Positions 49,551 to 60,567 of a DNA stretch of 64,000 nt are shown piece by piece. Made by a program: the position numbers and the translations under genes. This DNA comes from Oscillospiraceae bacterium (GTDB taxonomy: Bacteria; Bacillota; Clostridia; Oscillospirales; Oscillospiraceae): positions 1-64,000 of the forward strand of contig SVLH01000001.1 of NCBI GenBank assembly GCA_015068025.1. Direction: 5' to 3'. Position 1 is the first letter of the stretch, and the number at the start of each line of letters is the position of its first letter. The notes under the pieces are model-generated. The model saw only the letters and a list, made by a program, of their open reading frames with translations, did not search any database and was not told the origin of the DNA.

Positions 49551-50912
49551 TCGTTAGGAGGAACATTCATGGGTTATCAGGAATTATATAAGCAGAAGCT
49601 GACCACCGCGGAAGAAGCAGTAAAGGTCATTCAATCCGGCGACTGGGTGGATTACACCTGGTCTACCAGCCATCCTGTTGCACTGGATCAGGCACTGGCT
49701 GCACGGAAAGACGAGCTGTTTGACGTGAAGGTGCGCGGCGGCGTAACCATGTGGATGCCTGAAATCTGCAAGGCCGAAGATGCTGGAGAGCACTTTACCT
49801 GGCACTCCTGGCATTGCAGCGGCGTCGACCGCAAGATCATTGCCAAGGGCATGGGTTATTTCAGCCCCATGCGCTACTCCGAATTGCCCCGTTTTTATCG
49901 GGAGCATCTGGATCCCGTGGATGTGGTGATGATGCAGACCACCCCCATGGATGAGCACGGCAACTTCAACTTCGGCTTGAACTGCTCTCATCTGGGCGAT
50001 ATGCTTGCCCGCGCCAAGTGCATCATCGTGGAAGTCAACGAAAATATGCCATGGGTCAACGGCCTGACTGCCACCGAGATCAACATCCGCGATGTTGCCA
50101 TGGTGGTGGAGGGCGACAATCCCGCCATCGCACAGCTGCCCGGCGGCGGCGAAGCCACCGAGGTGGATATCGCCGTGGCCAATCTGGTGGTACCCATGAT
50201 CCCCGACGGCGCCTGCCTGCAGCTGGGCATCGGCGGCATGCCCAATGCGATCGGTGCCATGATCGCCCAGTCCGACCTGAAGGATCTGTCCGTCCACACC
50301 GAGATGTATGTGGATGCCTTTGTTGCCATGGCAGAAGCCGGCAAGATCACCGGCCGCAACAAAGCCATCGATAAGGGGCGTCAGGTCTTTGCCTTCGCGG
50401 CTGGTTCCAGAGACCTTTACGACTATATCAACCATAATCCCGAGATCATGGCCGCCCCCGTGGAATACACCAACGATGTCCATGTGGTCTCCCAGATCGA
50501 CAATTTCATCTCCATTAACAACGCCATCGACATGGATCTGTTCGGTCAGGTCAATGCCGAATCCGCAGGCACCAAGCACATCTCCGGTACCGGTGGTCAG
50601 CTGGACTTCGCAATGGGCGCCTATATGTCCAAGGGCGGCAAAAGCTTCATCTGCATGTCCTCCACTGTGATGGGGAAGGACGGTGTCCTGAAGAGCCGCA
50701 TCGTGCCCACCCTGACTCCCGGCTCTATCGCCACTGACCCCCGTTCCTGCACCCACTATATCGTCACCGAATATGGAGCAGTCAATATGAAAGGTCTGAA
50801 CACCTGGCAGCGCGCTGAAGCCGCCATCTCTCTGGCACACCCCATGTTCCGGGAGGAACTGATTTCTCAAGCCGAGAAAATGAATATCTGGCGCCGCTCC
50901 AACAAGAAGTAA
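49551..50912 (+). CDS. Acetyl-CoA hydrolase/transferase family protein (butyryl-CoA:acetate CoA-transferase-like)
   Basis: [27 protein letters not shown]...; [26 protein letters not shown]; start near aggagg. Confidence 0.85.
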   Translation, partial: SLGGTFMGYQELYKQKLTTAEEAVKVIQSGDWVDYTWSTSHPVALDQALAARKDELFDVKVRGGVTMWMPEICKAEDAGEHFTWHSWHCSGVDRKIIAKGMGYFSPMRYSELPRFYREHLDPVDVVMMQTTPMDEHGNFNFGLNCSHLGDMLARAKCIIVEVNENMPWVNGLTATEINIRDVAMVVEGDNPAIAQLPGGGEATEVDIAVANLVVPMIPDGACLQLGIGGMPNAIGAMIAQSDLKDLSVHTEMYVDAFVAMAEAGKITGRNKAIDKGRQVFAFAAGSRDLYDYINHNPEIMAAPVEYTNDVHVVSQIDNFISINNAIDMDLFGQVNAESAGTKHISGTGGQLDFAMGAYMSKGGKSFICMSSTVMGKDGVLKSRIVPTLTPGSIATDPRSCTHYIVTEYGAVNMKGLNTWQRAEAAISLAHPMFREELISQAEKMNIWRRSNKK

Positions 50913-50924
50913 ATATGTGAATTA

Positions 50925-50964
50925 GAAAAAACGGCGGGCAGCGGAGATCTGTCCGCCGTTTTTA
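50925..50964 (+). terminator. Intrinsic terminator
   Basis: aaaaaacggcgggc..gtccgccgttttt. Confidence 0.85.
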
Positions 50965-51007
50965 GACTGTTTTTGCAGAGATTTCAAGAAATTATTCAGA
51001 AAAATGC

Positions 51008-51036
51008 TTGTAAAAGTAGGGAATTAACGGTATAAT
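51008..51036 (+). promoter_or_regulatory. Promoter of carD-ispD-ispF
   Basis: TTGTAA-17 bp-TATAAT. Confidence 0.75.
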
Positions 51037-51108
51037 ACAAGTGTATTCATTTACGGTTTTACAGGTGGAACGCTTCGCATTGTGCGACAGACGGAGAAGG
51101 GATGTGCC

Positions 51109-51603
51109 ATGTTCAGCGTTGGAGATCAGGTCGTGCATCCAATGCACGGCGCCGGTATCATTGATGATATCGTCCAGGAAAAGGTCGCCGGAGTCACAAA
51201 AGAATACTATGTTTTCAAAATGCCGGTAGGTGGTCTGATCTTAAAAATCCCGACTGCCAACTCCCAAGTCGTCGGCATTCGTTCCATTATGTCCAAAACC
51301 GAGGCAACTGCGCTTCTGGATGCCATCCCTGCGCTGCAAGTGGAATGCAACACAAACTGGAACAAACGTTATCAGGAAAACCTGCTGCGCCTGAAAAGCG
51401 GGGATCTCTACGAGGTCGCACGCGTCATCAAGGCGCTGATGCACAGGGACAGCCAGAAGGGTCTTTCCACCGGCGAGCGAAAAATGCTCCACAGCGCCAA
51501 GCAGATCATGATCTCCGAGATCGTTCTGGTAGAGAATGTTGCATATAAGGACGTTGAGTTTCGTCTGGATCAGGCCATGATGCAGCTGCCTGTTGCGAAC
51601 TAA
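51109..51603 (+). CDS. CarD family transcriptional regulator
   Basis: MFSVGDQVVHPMHGAGIIDDIVQEKVAGVTKEYYVFKMPVGGL; start reassigned to 51109. Confidence 0.94.
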   Translation: MFSVGDQVVHPMHGAGIIDDIVQEKVAGVTKEYYVFKMPVGGLILKIPTANSQVVGIRSIMSKTEATALLDAIPALQVECNTNWNKRYQENLLRLKSGDLYEVARVIKALMHRDSQKGLSTGERKMLHSAKQIMISEIVLVENVAYKDVEFRLDQAMMQLPVAN

Positions 51604-51623
51604 TCGACCGGGGGACCATTTTG

Positions 51624-52358
51624 ATGAAATTACCTTTTTGGAAAAAAATACGGCAGAGCAGCCGCCCCAGATGCACCGCACTGGTGGCGGCTGCCGGCAA
51701 TTCCACCCGGATGGGCGGCGTCAACAAGCTGCTGCAGCCACTGGACGGCGTACCTGTACTGGTGCGTACACTGACCGCGCTCCAAAGGGCAGAACGGGTG
51801 AATGAGATCATCATTGCCACCAGGGAAGATGACATCATGGAGATCTCCCGCCTGTGCCATACATACGGCATCACCAAGTGCAGCAAGGTCATCCGCGGCG
51901 GCGAGACCCGCGTCCATTCCGTGCTGCTGGCCGCACTGGAGGCTTCCTCCGACACGGAGCTGCTTGCGGTGCAGGACGGTGCGCGGCCTCTGGTGACACC
52001 GTTACTGATCGATGCCGTCATCGCGGCAGCAGAGCGGTGCGGCGCCGCTGCACCGGCGATCCCGGTGAAGGATACGGTCAAGACGGTAGGGACAGATGGC
52101 GCCGTGGAGCAGACGCTGGATCGATCCTCTCTGCGCGCTGTCCAGACACCGCAGGTCTTCCAGTCTGCCATCCTGAAAGCCGCGCTGCAATCCGCAGCAG
52201 AACAGCAGCTGCCCGTCACCGACGATTGCAGCGCTGTGGAAGCGTTGGGAAAAACCGTTTTCCTCATTGACGGCGAGGAGGAGAACCTGAAGATTACCAC
52301 CCCAATGGATCTTTTTTTCGCAGAGGCCATCCTACAGGCCAGGAAGGAGCAGCGATGA
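51624..52358 (+). CDS. ispD: 2-C-methyl-D-erythritol 4-phosphate cytidylyltransferase
   Basis: [43 protein letters not shown]. Confidence 0.95.
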   Translation: MKLPFWKKIRQSSRPRCTALVAAAGNSTRMGGVNKLLQPLDGVPVLVRTLTALQRAERVNEIIIATREDDIMEISRLCHTYGITKCSKVIRGGETRVHSVLLAALEASSDTELLAVQDGARPLVTPLLIDAVIAAAERCGAAAPAIPVKDTVKTVGTDGAVEQTLDRSSLRAVQTPQVFQSAILKAALQSAAEQQLPVTDDCSAVEALGKTVFLIDGEEENLKITTPMDLFFAEAILQARKEQR

Positions 52359-52837
52359 CAAATCTGCGGATCGGACACGGATACGATGTACATCGGCTGG
52401 TGGAGGGGAGACCTTTGATCCTTGGCGGCGTTGAGATCGTCTGGGAGAAAGGCCTTCTGGGACATTCCGACGCCGATGTGCTGACCCACGCCGTGATGGA
52501 CGCCATCAGCGGCGCCGCCCGTCTGGGAGACATCGGAACGCTCTTTCCGGACACAGATCCTGCCTATGCCGGGATCTCCAGCCTGAAACTGCTGAAAGAG
52601 GTCGCCGCGCTGCTGGCGGCCCAGGGGTTCTGCGTGGTCAACCTGGATGTAACACTGCTGGCGCAGGCACCGAAAGTGGCGCCCTATCGCCGGCAGATGG
52701 CAGAAAATCTCGCAAAAGCCCTTGGGATCAGCCAAGATCAGGTCAACGTAAAAGCAACTACGGAGGAAGGTCTTGGCTTCACCGGAGATGGGTCGGGAAT
52801 GGCGGCACATGCTGTGGTATTGCTGGAAACGATCTAA
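52355..52837 (+). CDS. ispF: 2-C-methyl-D-erythritol 2,4-cyclodiphosphate synthase
   Basis: [40 protein letters not shown]. Confidence 0.97.
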   Translation: MTNLRIGHGYDVHRLVEGRPLILGGVEIVWEKGLLGHSDADVLTHAVMDAISGAARLGDIGTLFPDTDPAYAGISSLKLLKEVAALLAAQGFCVVNLDVTLLAQAPKVAPYRRQMAENLAKALGISQDQVNVKATTEEGLGFTGDGSGMAAHAVVLLETI

Positions 52838-52843
52838 CAGAAG

Positions 52844-52872
52844 AAGACGCGCCTGCGGCGCGTCTTTTTTTC
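52844..52872 (+). terminator. Intrinsic terminator after ispF
   Basis: gacgcgcctgcggcgcgtcttttttt. Confidence 0.88.
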
Positions 52873-52914
52873 ACCTTTTTCGCCCCGGGGCATACACTGG
52901 GTAAGAGAGGAGGA

Positions 52915-53181
52915 ATGTCTGTGGACAATTATTTGCTTCTGGCCCGCTCGGTGACCTATGCACAGAGAATGCACAAGGTTTTGGACCGGGCAGGGATCCG
53001 CTGCCAGATCTTCCGCGCCCCCAGAACCCTCACAGATATGGGATGCGCCTACGCCGTATACGTTGCCGGCGAAGATCTGACAGCCGTCATGAATGTGCTT
53101 CACAGGAGTTCTCTGACTCCTGTTAAACTTTTTTTCAACCACCAGGGGACGTATCAGGAGGTCAGCTATGATCTACCTTGA
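52915..53181 (+). CDS. DUF3343 domain protein (putative Se/S carrier-like)
   Basis: YLLLARSVTYAQRMHKVLDRAGIRCQIFRAPRTLTDMGCAYAVYV. Confidence 0.85.
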   Translation: MSVDNYLLLARSVTYAQRMHKVLDRAGIRCQIFRAPRTLTDMGCAYAVYVAGEDLTAVMNVLHRSSLTPVKLFFNHQGTYQEVSYDLP

Positions 53182-54292
53182 CAGCGCTGCCACCACCTTT
53201 CAAAAGCCGCCCTCTGTCCGTGCTGCCATGCAGCAAGCTCTTACCGCCATGAGTTCTCCCGGACGCGGAAGCTATCCGGCTGCCGCCAAGGCTGCAGAGG
53301 TCGCTTTTGCTTGTCGCAGCGAGCTGGCTGAGCTCTTTCATCTGGACAATCCGGAACAGGTGGTATTTACCATGAACGCCACCCACGCGCTGAATATCGC
53401 CATCAAAAGCCTTGTGCCAAAGGGAGGACGCGTCGTCATCTCCGGCTACGAACACAACGCCGTGACGCGGCCTCTTACTTCATTGGAGGCAGAATGTATC
53501 GTTGCGGCAGCACCGCTTTTCCGGCCCGAAGCGGTAGTGGAAGCCTTTTCCGCGTGCATCACGCCTGGCATCGATGCAGTGATCTGCAACCACGTTTCCA
53601 ATGTATTCGGCTTCATTCAGCCCGTGGAAGCCATTGCGGCACTGTGCCGCGAGAGAGGAGTCCCCTTCATCATCGATGCTTCCCAATCCGCCGGAATCCT
53701 TCCGCTGGACATGAGGGCACTGGGCGCCGCTTTCATCGCAATGCCCGGACACAAGGGACTGTATGGTCCGCAGGGCACCGGGGTGCTGCTGTGCGCGGAA
53801 GGGCAGGAAACAAAACCTCTTTTGGAGGGTGGAACAGGCAGCTATTCCGTGCAGCAGGAAATGCCGGACTTCCTTCCGGATCGATTGGAGGCAGGAACGC
53901 ACAATATGCCCGGCATTTCCGGTCTGCTGGCAGGCGTCCGCTATGTCCGCCAGCGCGGAGTGGGCACGATTTTCCGCCGGGAGCGGGAATTAGCCTTTAC
54001 AATGAGCAAAGAACTTCATAAATCAGATGGTGTACAGGTATTTTCCTTGCCGGATATGAGGGCGCAGGCAGGCGTTCTGTCGGTGATCCCAAAGGGAAAA
54101 GACGTAGAATCTTTTGGTGCAGAACTGGAAAAACACGGTATCGCGGTGCGCGCCGGGATCCATTGCGCGCCGCTGGCACACCGAAGCGCCGGAACACTGG
54201 AGACGGGCACGCTCCGCTTCAGTTTTTCCGATTTCAACACACCAGAGGAGGTGTGGCACACCCTGCGGGTCTTGAAGCGCCGTTTGCCTTGA
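53168..54292 (+). CDS. Aminotransferase class V / cysteine desulfurase family protein
   Basis: MIYLDSAATTFQKPPSVRAAM; PLP-lysine region MPGHKGLYGPQGTG. Confidence 0.93.
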   Translation: MIYLDSAATTFQKPPSVRAAMQQALTAMSSPGRGSYPAAAKAAEVAFACRSELAELFHLDNPEQVVFTMNATHALNIAIKSLVPKGGRVVISGYEHNAVTRPLTSLEAECIVAAAPLFRPEAVVEAFSACITPGIDAVICNHVSNVFGFIQPVEAIAALCRERGVPFIIDASQSAGILPLDMRALGAAFIAMPGHKGLYGPQGTGVLLCAEGQETKPLLEGGTGSYSVQQEMPDFLPDRLEAGTHNMPGISGLLAGVRYVRQRGVGTIFRRERELAFTMSKELHKSDGVQVFSLPDMRAQAGVLSVIPKGKDVESFGAELEKHGIAVRAGIHCAPLAHRSAGTLETGTLRFSFSDFNTPEEVWHTLRVLKRRLP

Positions 54293-54330
54293 GAGTTCTG
54301 AACAGTCCGTTAATTTTCCCGCGATTCACC

Positions 54331-54359
54331 TTGCAATTTTTCGGTATATTTTATATAAT
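54331..54359 (+). promoter_or_regulatory. Promoter of cdaA-cdaR
   Basis: TTGCAA-17 bp-TATAAT. Confidence 0.75.
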
Positions 54360-54405
54360 ATAGTAATCAATGTGCCCATGGTAGGAAAGGGATGATGACG
54401 TCAAA

Positions 54406-55290
54406 ATGGAACTGAATTTTACCGAGCTTTTTGCCAGCATCGGACGCTATCTGATCTCCATTAACATCACTGGCTATCTGGATATCGCGATCCTTGCATT
54501 TGTTGCCTATAACATCCTGCTTTTGGTACAAAGCACCAAGGCAGCAAGCCTCCTGAAGGGTCTTGCAGTGTTCTTCGCGATCATCATGCTGTCCTCGCTG
54601 CTGAAGCTGCACAGCATCTATTTCATCCTGAGCCGGGTTCTGGAATATGGCATGGTGGCGTTTCTTGTGCTATTCCAACCGGAACTTCGCCGAATCCTGG
54701 AACAGATGGGTTCCCGCCGTTTCATGCGGTTCTTCTCCCATACGGAGAGCGGAACCAATCTGGAGCAGAGCATCGACCAGACGGTGCTGGCCTGCGCTGA
54801 AATGTCCCAGTCCCGTACCGGCGCCCTCATCGTATTTGAGCGAGAGATGCGGCTGGACGACATGATCCGCAGCGGCACCGTTCTGGATGCGGCTGTTTCC
54901 AGCGAATTGCTGAAAAATATCTTCTTCGTCAAGGCTCCCATGCACGACGGCGCTGTGATTATTCGCGGCGGAAGAGTACAGGGCGCCGGCTGTATGCTGC
55001 CGCTGAGCAGAAACGAAAATCTCTCCAGAGCTCTGGGCATGCGCCACCGCGCCGGCATCGGCATGAGCGAGAACTCCGACGCCGTGGTCGTCATCGTATC
55101 CGAGGAGACCGGCTCTGTTTCCGTGGCGGTTGGCGGCATGCTGAAACGGCATCTGAAGCCGGAAACCCTCGGCAACCTTCTGCGGAACGAATTGCTTCCG
55201 CAGGACGACCTTGACGAGGACAAGCAGAAGTTCTCTCTGCTGAAATTACTGCGTACCAAGCTGAACGGAGGTACGTCTGATGGAGAATAA
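54406..55290 (+). CDS. cdaA: Diadenylate cyclase CdaA
   Basis: DisA_N domain: MHDGAVIIRGGRVQGAGCMLPLS; RHRAGIGMSE. Confidence 0.97.
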   Translation: MELNFTELFASIGRYLISINITGYLDIAILAFVAYNILLLVQSTKAASLLKGLAVFFAIIMLSSLLKLHSIYFILSRVLEYGMVAFLVLFQPELRRILEQMGSRRFMRFFSHTESGTNLEQSIDQTVLACAEMSQSRTGALIVFEREMRLDDMIRSGTVLDAAVSSELLKNIFFVKAPMHDGAVIIRGGRVQGAGCMLPLSRNENLSRALGMRHRAGIGMSENSDAVVVIVSEETGSVSVAVGGMLKRHLKPETLGNLLRNELLPQDDLDEDKQKFSLLKLLRTKLNGGTSDGE

Positions 55291-56581
55291 TCAGAACAAG
55301 AAGGGGGTATACATCCTCCTGTCCATTTTCATTGCTGCGGCGATCTGGTTTTTCGTGGACGAATACGGCAACAACGGCGGCCCCTATTTGCAGGAAAAGA
55401 CTGTAGAGGACATCCCCATTGAGTATCGTTACGAAAACATCCTGCTGGACCGCGACCTGATGGTGTTGGAAGAGGGAACCACCGCAACCATCGACCTGAC
55501 GCTGGAGGGGGGGCGCCGGCTGCTTTCCCGTCTTGACCGGTCCGACATTCAGGTCACGGTGGATCTTTCCGCCATTGCTGCGCCCGGCGTACAGAATTTG
55601 AGCTACAAGATCACTTTCAGCAACAACCGATTCAACAATCTTACCCGCAAAAGCAACACCCCCGGCTTTGCCACCGTGAATATCAGCGAACTGAACAAGA
55701 AAACCGTGGATGTGCGCTGTGAACTGGTTGGCAATGTGGCCAATGGTTATTCCGCCGGTGCGCTGCAGCTGGAACAGACCACCGTTGACATTCGCGGTCT
55801 GGATTCGGATATCGAAGAGATCAGCTACGCCAAGGTAACCCTTGATATCGGTAAGGATGCCATGGAAACAGTCTCCCGTCAGCTGACCTGTCAGTTCTAC
55901 GACCGAAATGACCGTCTTGTGGATATCAAGAACATCCATCCCTCCATAGAATCGGTTTTGGCGACACTTCCCATCTATGTGACCAAAGACCTGACGCTGG
56001 ATGTGACCATTCTCGAAAGCGTTGGCCTGCGGGCGGACAATCTGAATATCAGCATCGAACCGGCGGTCATTACCGTCACCGGCGACGCCCTTGCGCTTCG
56101 TGATGTGGAAAGCATCACCCTTGGAGAACTGGATCTGCTGAATGTTCCCAAAACCGGCATTTCCACCCACTCTTTCTCCGTCTCGATCCCGCAGGAGTGG
56201 CAGAATGTCAACAACATTACCCGTGCGACCATCACCGTCAGCTTTAAGGATATGGTCTTTTCCAAAATTCCTGTCAAGAAGATCACCTATATCAACCAGC
56301 CCGCAGGGAAGGAGATCACGCTCCTCAATCCGGAACTTGAGATCACAGTCTATGGCAAGAGCGCTGATGTTGCATCCATCGCGCCGGAACGACTGTCTGT
56401 CACGGCAGATCTGCGCAATTTCTCCAGCGCTTCCGGCACCTATACCGTGCCCGTATCCGCAGAGATCACTTCCGGCAAGGATGTTGGTATTTCCGGAGAG
56501 TATGAGGTCAAGATCGACATTCAGGACTTGGAACCGACAGAACCGGAATCAGACCCTTCCGTTGAATTGCCTGCGGAATAA
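55280..56581 (+). CDS. cdaR: CdaR (YbbR-domain) regulator of CdaA
   Basis: N-terminal TM and YbbR-like repeats; downstream of cdaA. Confidence 0.9.
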   Translation: MENNQNKKGVYILLSIFIAAAIWFFVDEYGNNGGPYLQEKTVEDIPIEYRYENILLDRDLMVLEEGTTATIDLTLEGGRRLLSRLDRSDIQVTVDLSAIAAPGVQNLSYKITFSNNRFNNLTRKSNTPGFATVNISELNKKTVDVRCELVGNVANGYSAGALQLEQTTVDIRGLDSDIEEISYAKVTLDIGKDAMETVSRQLTCQFYDRNDRLVDIKNIHPSIESVLATLPIYVTKDLTLDVTILESVGLRADNLNISIEPAVITVTGDALALRDVESITLGELDLLNVPKTGISTHSFSVSIPQEWQNVNNITRATITVSFKDMVFSKIPVKKITYINQPAGKEITLLNPELEITVYGKSADVASIAPERLSVTADLRNFSSASGTYTVPVSAEITSGKDVGISGEYEVKIDIQDLEPTEPESDPSVELPAE

Positions 56582-56599
56582 CACACAAAGGAGTTCTTT

Positions 56600-57010
56600 A
56601 TGACCCAAATCGCAACCGTTGAGCGCGTCATCGACTCCAACCACGCGCTGATCTCCGTTCCCCGGAAGTCCGCCTGCGGCCACGACTGCGAGGAGTGCGC
56701 CGGCTGCGGTGTTTCCGGTGCCGCTGTGGAGGCAGTCGCCGTGAATCTCATTGGCGCAAAACCAGGGCAGAAGGTCGTGGTGGAGAGCAGTACCAAAAAG
56801 ATGCTGGGCATTGTGACGCTGGTCTATACCACGCCCATTGTGCTGTTTCTTCTTGGGTATCTGGTCATGGTGGCGCTCTCTGCCAGTGTGGCGATCCAAT
56901 ATACCGCCGCGATCGCAGGTTTCGTTCTGGGGATCGTCATCGCGATCCTGTATGACCGCCGACTGCGCTCCCAGGGTGGATTGACCTTTACCATCGTCCG
57001 TCTTTTCTGA
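56600..57010 (+). CDS. SoxR-reducing system protein RseC family
   Basis: CGHDCEECAGCG Cys cluster + two TM helices. Confidence 0.88.
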   Translation: MTQIATVERVIDSNHALISVPRKSACGHDCEECAGCGVSGAAVEAVAVNLIGAKPGQKVVVESSTKKMLGIVTLVYTTPIVLFLLGYLVMVALSASVAIQYTAAIAGFVLGIVIAILYDRRLRSQGGLTFTIVRLF

Positions 57011-57011
57011 A

Positions 57012-57899
57012 ATGTTTGGATATGTAAGACCTCCGCTGCAAATGCTTTCCGAAGAAGATGCTGTGCGCTTCCGCAGCATGTATTGCGGACTGTGCCACAC
57101 TCTGGGAAGCCGTTACGGAGCAGCTGCCCGGATGATCCTGAACTATGATTTCACCTATCTTGCCATTTTCCTCTCCGAAGCCGGGAAGGAAGATGTTCGT
57201 CATCGCCGCTGCATCGTGCATCCCGTGCATCCGAGACCGTATCTCCCGACCAACGATGCGCTGGCTCTTGCGGCGGATGAAAGTGTGATCCTGACCTATT
57301 GGCAGCTGCGGGACGGCGTGACCGACCACGATTGGCTCCACGGACTGAAATACCGGAGTCTTTCAGCCGTTCTGGAACCGGCATATCGAAAAGCCGCAGC
57401 GCTGCGGCCGGCCTTTGACCGGGTCGTGCGGCAGCAGCTGGATGTGCTCTCCAAACTGGAAGCGCAGCAATGCAGCTCCATCGACGAGGCGGCGGATGCC
57501 TTTGCCAAATTGCTGGAATACGCTGCCGACGAGATCGCAGACCCCGTCCGGCGGCGCGTCCTGCGGCAGATGCTGTATCATCTGGGAAGATGGATCTATC
57601 TGATCGACGCGGCAGACGACCTGAAAGAGGATGCGGTTTCAGGAAACTACAACCCCGTTCTTCTGCGGTTCGAATTGACCGACGGTGTCTGGACAAGCGA
57701 AGCGCGCCGCGAATTTACTGCCACGCTGGATCACTCCATCCACATGGTTACGACCGCCTTTGAGCTTTGGGACTTTGGCGTATGGACGCCGCTTTTATCC
57801 AATACCCTTTATACCAGCCTTTTCCAGGCAGGAAAATCTGTTCTGGACGGAACGTTTCAAAAGAGCGCCGTCAGAAAAAGAATTAAGGAGCCTTCATGA
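57012..57899 (+). CDS. DUF5685 family protein
   Basis: MFGYVRPPLQMLSEEDAVRFRSMYCGLCHTLGSRYG. Confidence 0.85.
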   Translation: MFGYVRPPLQMLSEEDAVRFRSMYCGLCHTLGSRYGAAARMILNYDFTYLAIFLSEAGKEDVRHRRCIVHPVHPRPYLPTNDALALAADESVILTYWQLRDGVTDHDWLHGLKYRSLSAVLEPAYRKAAALRPAFDRVVRQQLDVLSKLEAQQCSSIDEAADAFAKLLEYAADEIADPVRRRVLRQMLYHLGRWIYLIDAADDLKEDAVSGNYNPVLLRFELTDGVWTSEARREFTATLDHSIHMVTTAFELWDFGVWTPLLSNTLYTSLFQAGKSVLDGTFQKSAVRKRIKEPS

Positions 57900-58519
57900 A
57901 CGATCCCTATCAGATCCTCGGCATTCCCGAAAGCGCCTCGGATGACGAAGTAAAAAAAGCATACCGAGACCTTGCGCGGAAATACCATCCCGACAATTAC
58001 CACGACAATCCGCTGGCTGATCTGGCACAGGAGAAGATGAAAGACATCAACGCCGCCTACGAACAGATCACCAAAATGCGCAGTGGTGGCCGTCCCGGCG
58101 GGACAGGCTCTGCCTATTCCGGCGGATACAGCGGATACGGCGGCGGGTATTCTGCCTCCGGCAGTTCTGTATTGCAGCAGGTGCGTATTGCCATTCAGAG
58201 CGGCAACATCAGTCGTGCAGAGGCGCTGCTGGCCAATTACAGCGACCACAACGCCGAATGGAACTTTTTGCGCGGGGCGGTCTGCTATCGGCGCGGATGG
58301 ATGGACGAGGCAAAGCGGTATTATCAAACTGCCTGCCAGATGGAACCCGGCAATCCGGAATATCGGCATGCGCTGGAATTTATGGAAAACGGCACACGAT
58401 CGGCCTATCAGCCGGGCGGCGGTGTCTTTGGCACAGAGCAATGTGCGCCAAACCTTTGCCTGCCCCTTTGCTGTGCCTATTCTCTGTTGAGCAGCGGCGG
58501 ATGGATCTTCTGCTGTTGA
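57896..58519 (+). CDS. DnaJ (J-domain) protein
   Basis: DPYQILGIPESASDDEVKKAYRDLARKYHPDNY (HPD motif). Confidence 0.93.
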   Translation: MNDPYQILGIPESASDDEVKKAYRDLARKYHPDNYHDNPLADLAQEKMKDINAAYEQITKMRSGGRPGGTGSAYSGGYSGYGGGYSASGSSVLQQVRIAIQSGNISRAEALLANYSDHNAEWNFLRGAVCYRRGWMDEAKRYYQTACQMEPGNPEYRHALEFMENGTRSAYQPGGGVFGTEQCAPNLCLPLCCAYSLLSSGGWIFCC

Positions 58520-58542
58520 GCGGATACAAGGGAGGAAAAAAC

Positions 58543-59421
58543 GTGATTAAAAGCATGACCGGCTATGGCCGGGCGAAAGAAACACGAAACAAACGCGACA
58601 TTACCGTTGAGGTCCGTTCCGTGAACAACCGGTATCTGGACTGCACGGTGAAAATGCCCCGGCTGTATACCTTTGCCGAGGACGCTGTAAAACAGCACGT
58701 CCAGCAGGCAATTTCCCGGGGAAAGGTGGATGTGTTCATTTCCGTGGATGCTTCCGCAGCGGATGTGGCGAAGGTGACCGTCAATCAGGAGCTCGCCGCC
58801 CAGTACGCCGCAGCCCTGCAGGAACTGGCGGAGGTTTGCGGCACGGCGGCACACATCACGCCAGAGCAGCTCTCCCGCTATCCCGATGTCCTCACAGTCA
58901 CCAAGGCAGACGAGGATCTGGAAACCGTCAGCGCCGATTTGTGCGCTGTGCTGGATCAGGCGTTGGAGGCTTACAATGCCATGCGCGCCGCAGAAGGCGA
59001 GAAACTGGCGGAAGACATCGGCAACCGCCTGACTGCCATTGAGCAATATACCACCCAGGTGGAATCTCGCTCTCCGGAGACGGTGGCGGAATACCGCGCC
59101 AAGCTGACAGCCCGTATGCAGGAGGTACTGCAAAGCACCACCATCGACCCCCAGCGGATCCTGACCGAGGCCGCCATTTATGCGGACAAGGTGGCTGTTG
59201 ATGAGGAAACCGTTCGACTCCGCAGCCATGTTGCACAGCTGCGTACCATGCTGCTTTCCAACGAGCCCATGGGACGGAAGATGGACTTCCTGATCCAGGA
59301 GGTCAACCGCGAATCCAACACCATTGGTTCCAAGTGCAACGATGTTGCCATCGCGCAGGTGGTGATCGGCCTGAAGGCAGAAGTGGAAAAAATGCGCGAG
59401 CAGGTACAGAATGTGGAGTAA
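58543..59421 (+). CDS. yicC: YicC/YloC family endoribonuclease
   Basis: [36 protein letters not shown] start 58543 after aagggagg. Confidence 0.94.
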   Translation: MIKSMTGYGRAKETRNKRDITVEVRSVNNRYLDCTVKMPRLYTFAEDAVKQHVQQAISRGKVDVFISVDASAADVAKVTVNQELAAQYAAALQELAEVCGTAAHITPEQLSRYPDVLTVTKADEDLETVSADLCAVLDQALEAYNAMRAAEGEKLAEDIGNRLTAIEQYTTQVESRSPETVAEYRAKLTARMQEVLQSTTIDPQRILTEAAIYADKVAVDEETVRLRSHVAQLRTMLLSNEPMGRKMDFLIQEVNRESNTIGSKCNDVAIAQVVIGLKAEVEKMREQVQNVE

Positions 59422-59426
59422 TCGCC

Positions 59427-59678
59427 ATGAAATTTATTAACATCGGGTTTGGAAATATGGTGTCAGAGGAGCGATTGGTCGCAATCGTCAGCCCCGACTC
59501 TGCACCGATCAAGCGCATGGTACAGGAGACCCGGGAACGGGGTATGCTGATTGATGCTACTTACGGCCGCAAAACAGCGTCCATCTTCATCATGGACAGC
59601 GACCATGTGATCCTGTCGGCTCTGCCGCCGGAAAAATTTAGTCTCCGCACCGGAGGCGGGGAGGAGGAGCGCGTATGA
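59427..59678 (+). CDS. remA: RemA family extracellular matrix regulator (DUF370)
   Basis: [47 protein letters not shown]. Confidence 0.94.
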   Translation: MKFINIGFGNMVSEERLVAIVSPDSAPIKRMVQETRERGMLIDATYGRKTASIFIMDSDHVILSALPPEKFSLRTGGGEEERV

Positions 59679-60274
59679 GTACATCAGGAAAGTGCTTTGT
59701 GGTCTCCGGCCCATCCGGTGTCGGAAAAAGTACCGTGCTGACTGCACTGCTGGAAAAACACAAGGACATTTATTTCTCTGTTTCTGCCACTACCCGCCAA
59801 CCCCGCCCCGGCGAGATCGACGGCGTTCATTACCATTTCATCGACGCCGATACCTTCCGGGCGTGGATCTCTCAAGACGAATTTTTGGAGTATGCGGAAT
59901 TTGTGGGGAACTTTTATGGAACCCCCAAAAAGTATGTGGATCAGGCCATGGACGAAGGCCGTGATGTGATCCTTGACATCGAAGTGCAGGGCGCCACTCA
60001 GGTGATCGCCAAGCGACCTGATACCGTCCGCATTTTTATCGCTCCCCCCAGCTGGGAAGAACTGGAACGCCGCCTGACCGACCGCGGCACCGACACGCCG
60101 GAGAAGATCAAGAAGCGTCTGCTGCGAGCCAAGGTGGAATTCCAGACCGCCCACACCTATGACTATCTCGTGATCAACGATACCGTGGAATCCGCCGTTG
60201 CCGAGCTGGAAGCCATTATGACCGCGGAACACTGCAAGGCCAACGAACGGATCGCGCTGATCGATACCAAGTAA
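59675..60274 (+). CDS. gmk: Guanylate kinase
   Basis: [21 protein letters not shown]. Confidence 0.97.
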   Translation: MSTSGKCFVVSGPSGVGKSTVLTALLEKHKDIYFSVSATTRQPRPGEIDGVHYHFIDADTFRAWISQDEFLEYAEFVGNFYGTPKKYVDQAMDEGRDVILDIEVQGATQVIAKRPDTVRIFIAPPSWEELERRLTDRGTDTPEKIKKRLLRAKVEFQTAHTYDYLVINDTVESAVAELEAIMTAEHCKANERIALIDTK

Positions 60275-60320
60275 TACCTGTTTATATTTTCGCCGCAAGG
60301 CAGATTGGAAGTAATTGATT

Positions 60321-60533
60321 ATGATGCTCTATCCCGCTATGAACAAACTCACCAGCTATGTCCCTAATCGCTATATGCTGGTCAACGTGGTGGCACGCCG
60401 TGCCCGCCAGATCGCAGAGACCGCAGAGGATTGCGGCGAGCGCCTGACCGAAAAGCCCGTCACGCTCGCCATCAACGAAGTGGCTGACGGCAAGCTGGAC
60501 GCCAGCGGAATGGATCTGACCATTCAGGCCTGA
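60321..60533 (+). CDS. rpoZ: DNA-directed RNA polymerase subunit omega
   Basis: RYMLVNVVARRARQIAETAEDCGERLTEKPVTLAINEVADGK; between gmk and priA. Confidence 0.93.
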   Translation: MMLYPAMNKLTSYVPNRYMLVNVVARRARQIAETAEDCGERLTEKPVTLAINEVADGKLDASGMDLTIQA

Positions 60534-60567
60534 TTTTCTTCTAAACATCCGTAAAGGAGGGCAAGGC

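Noticed and set aside
48380-50870. Large minus-strand ORFs (48380-49570 and 49584-50870)
   Set aside because: Antisense shadows of the S1 domains and CoA-transferase; biased composition, no homology recognised.
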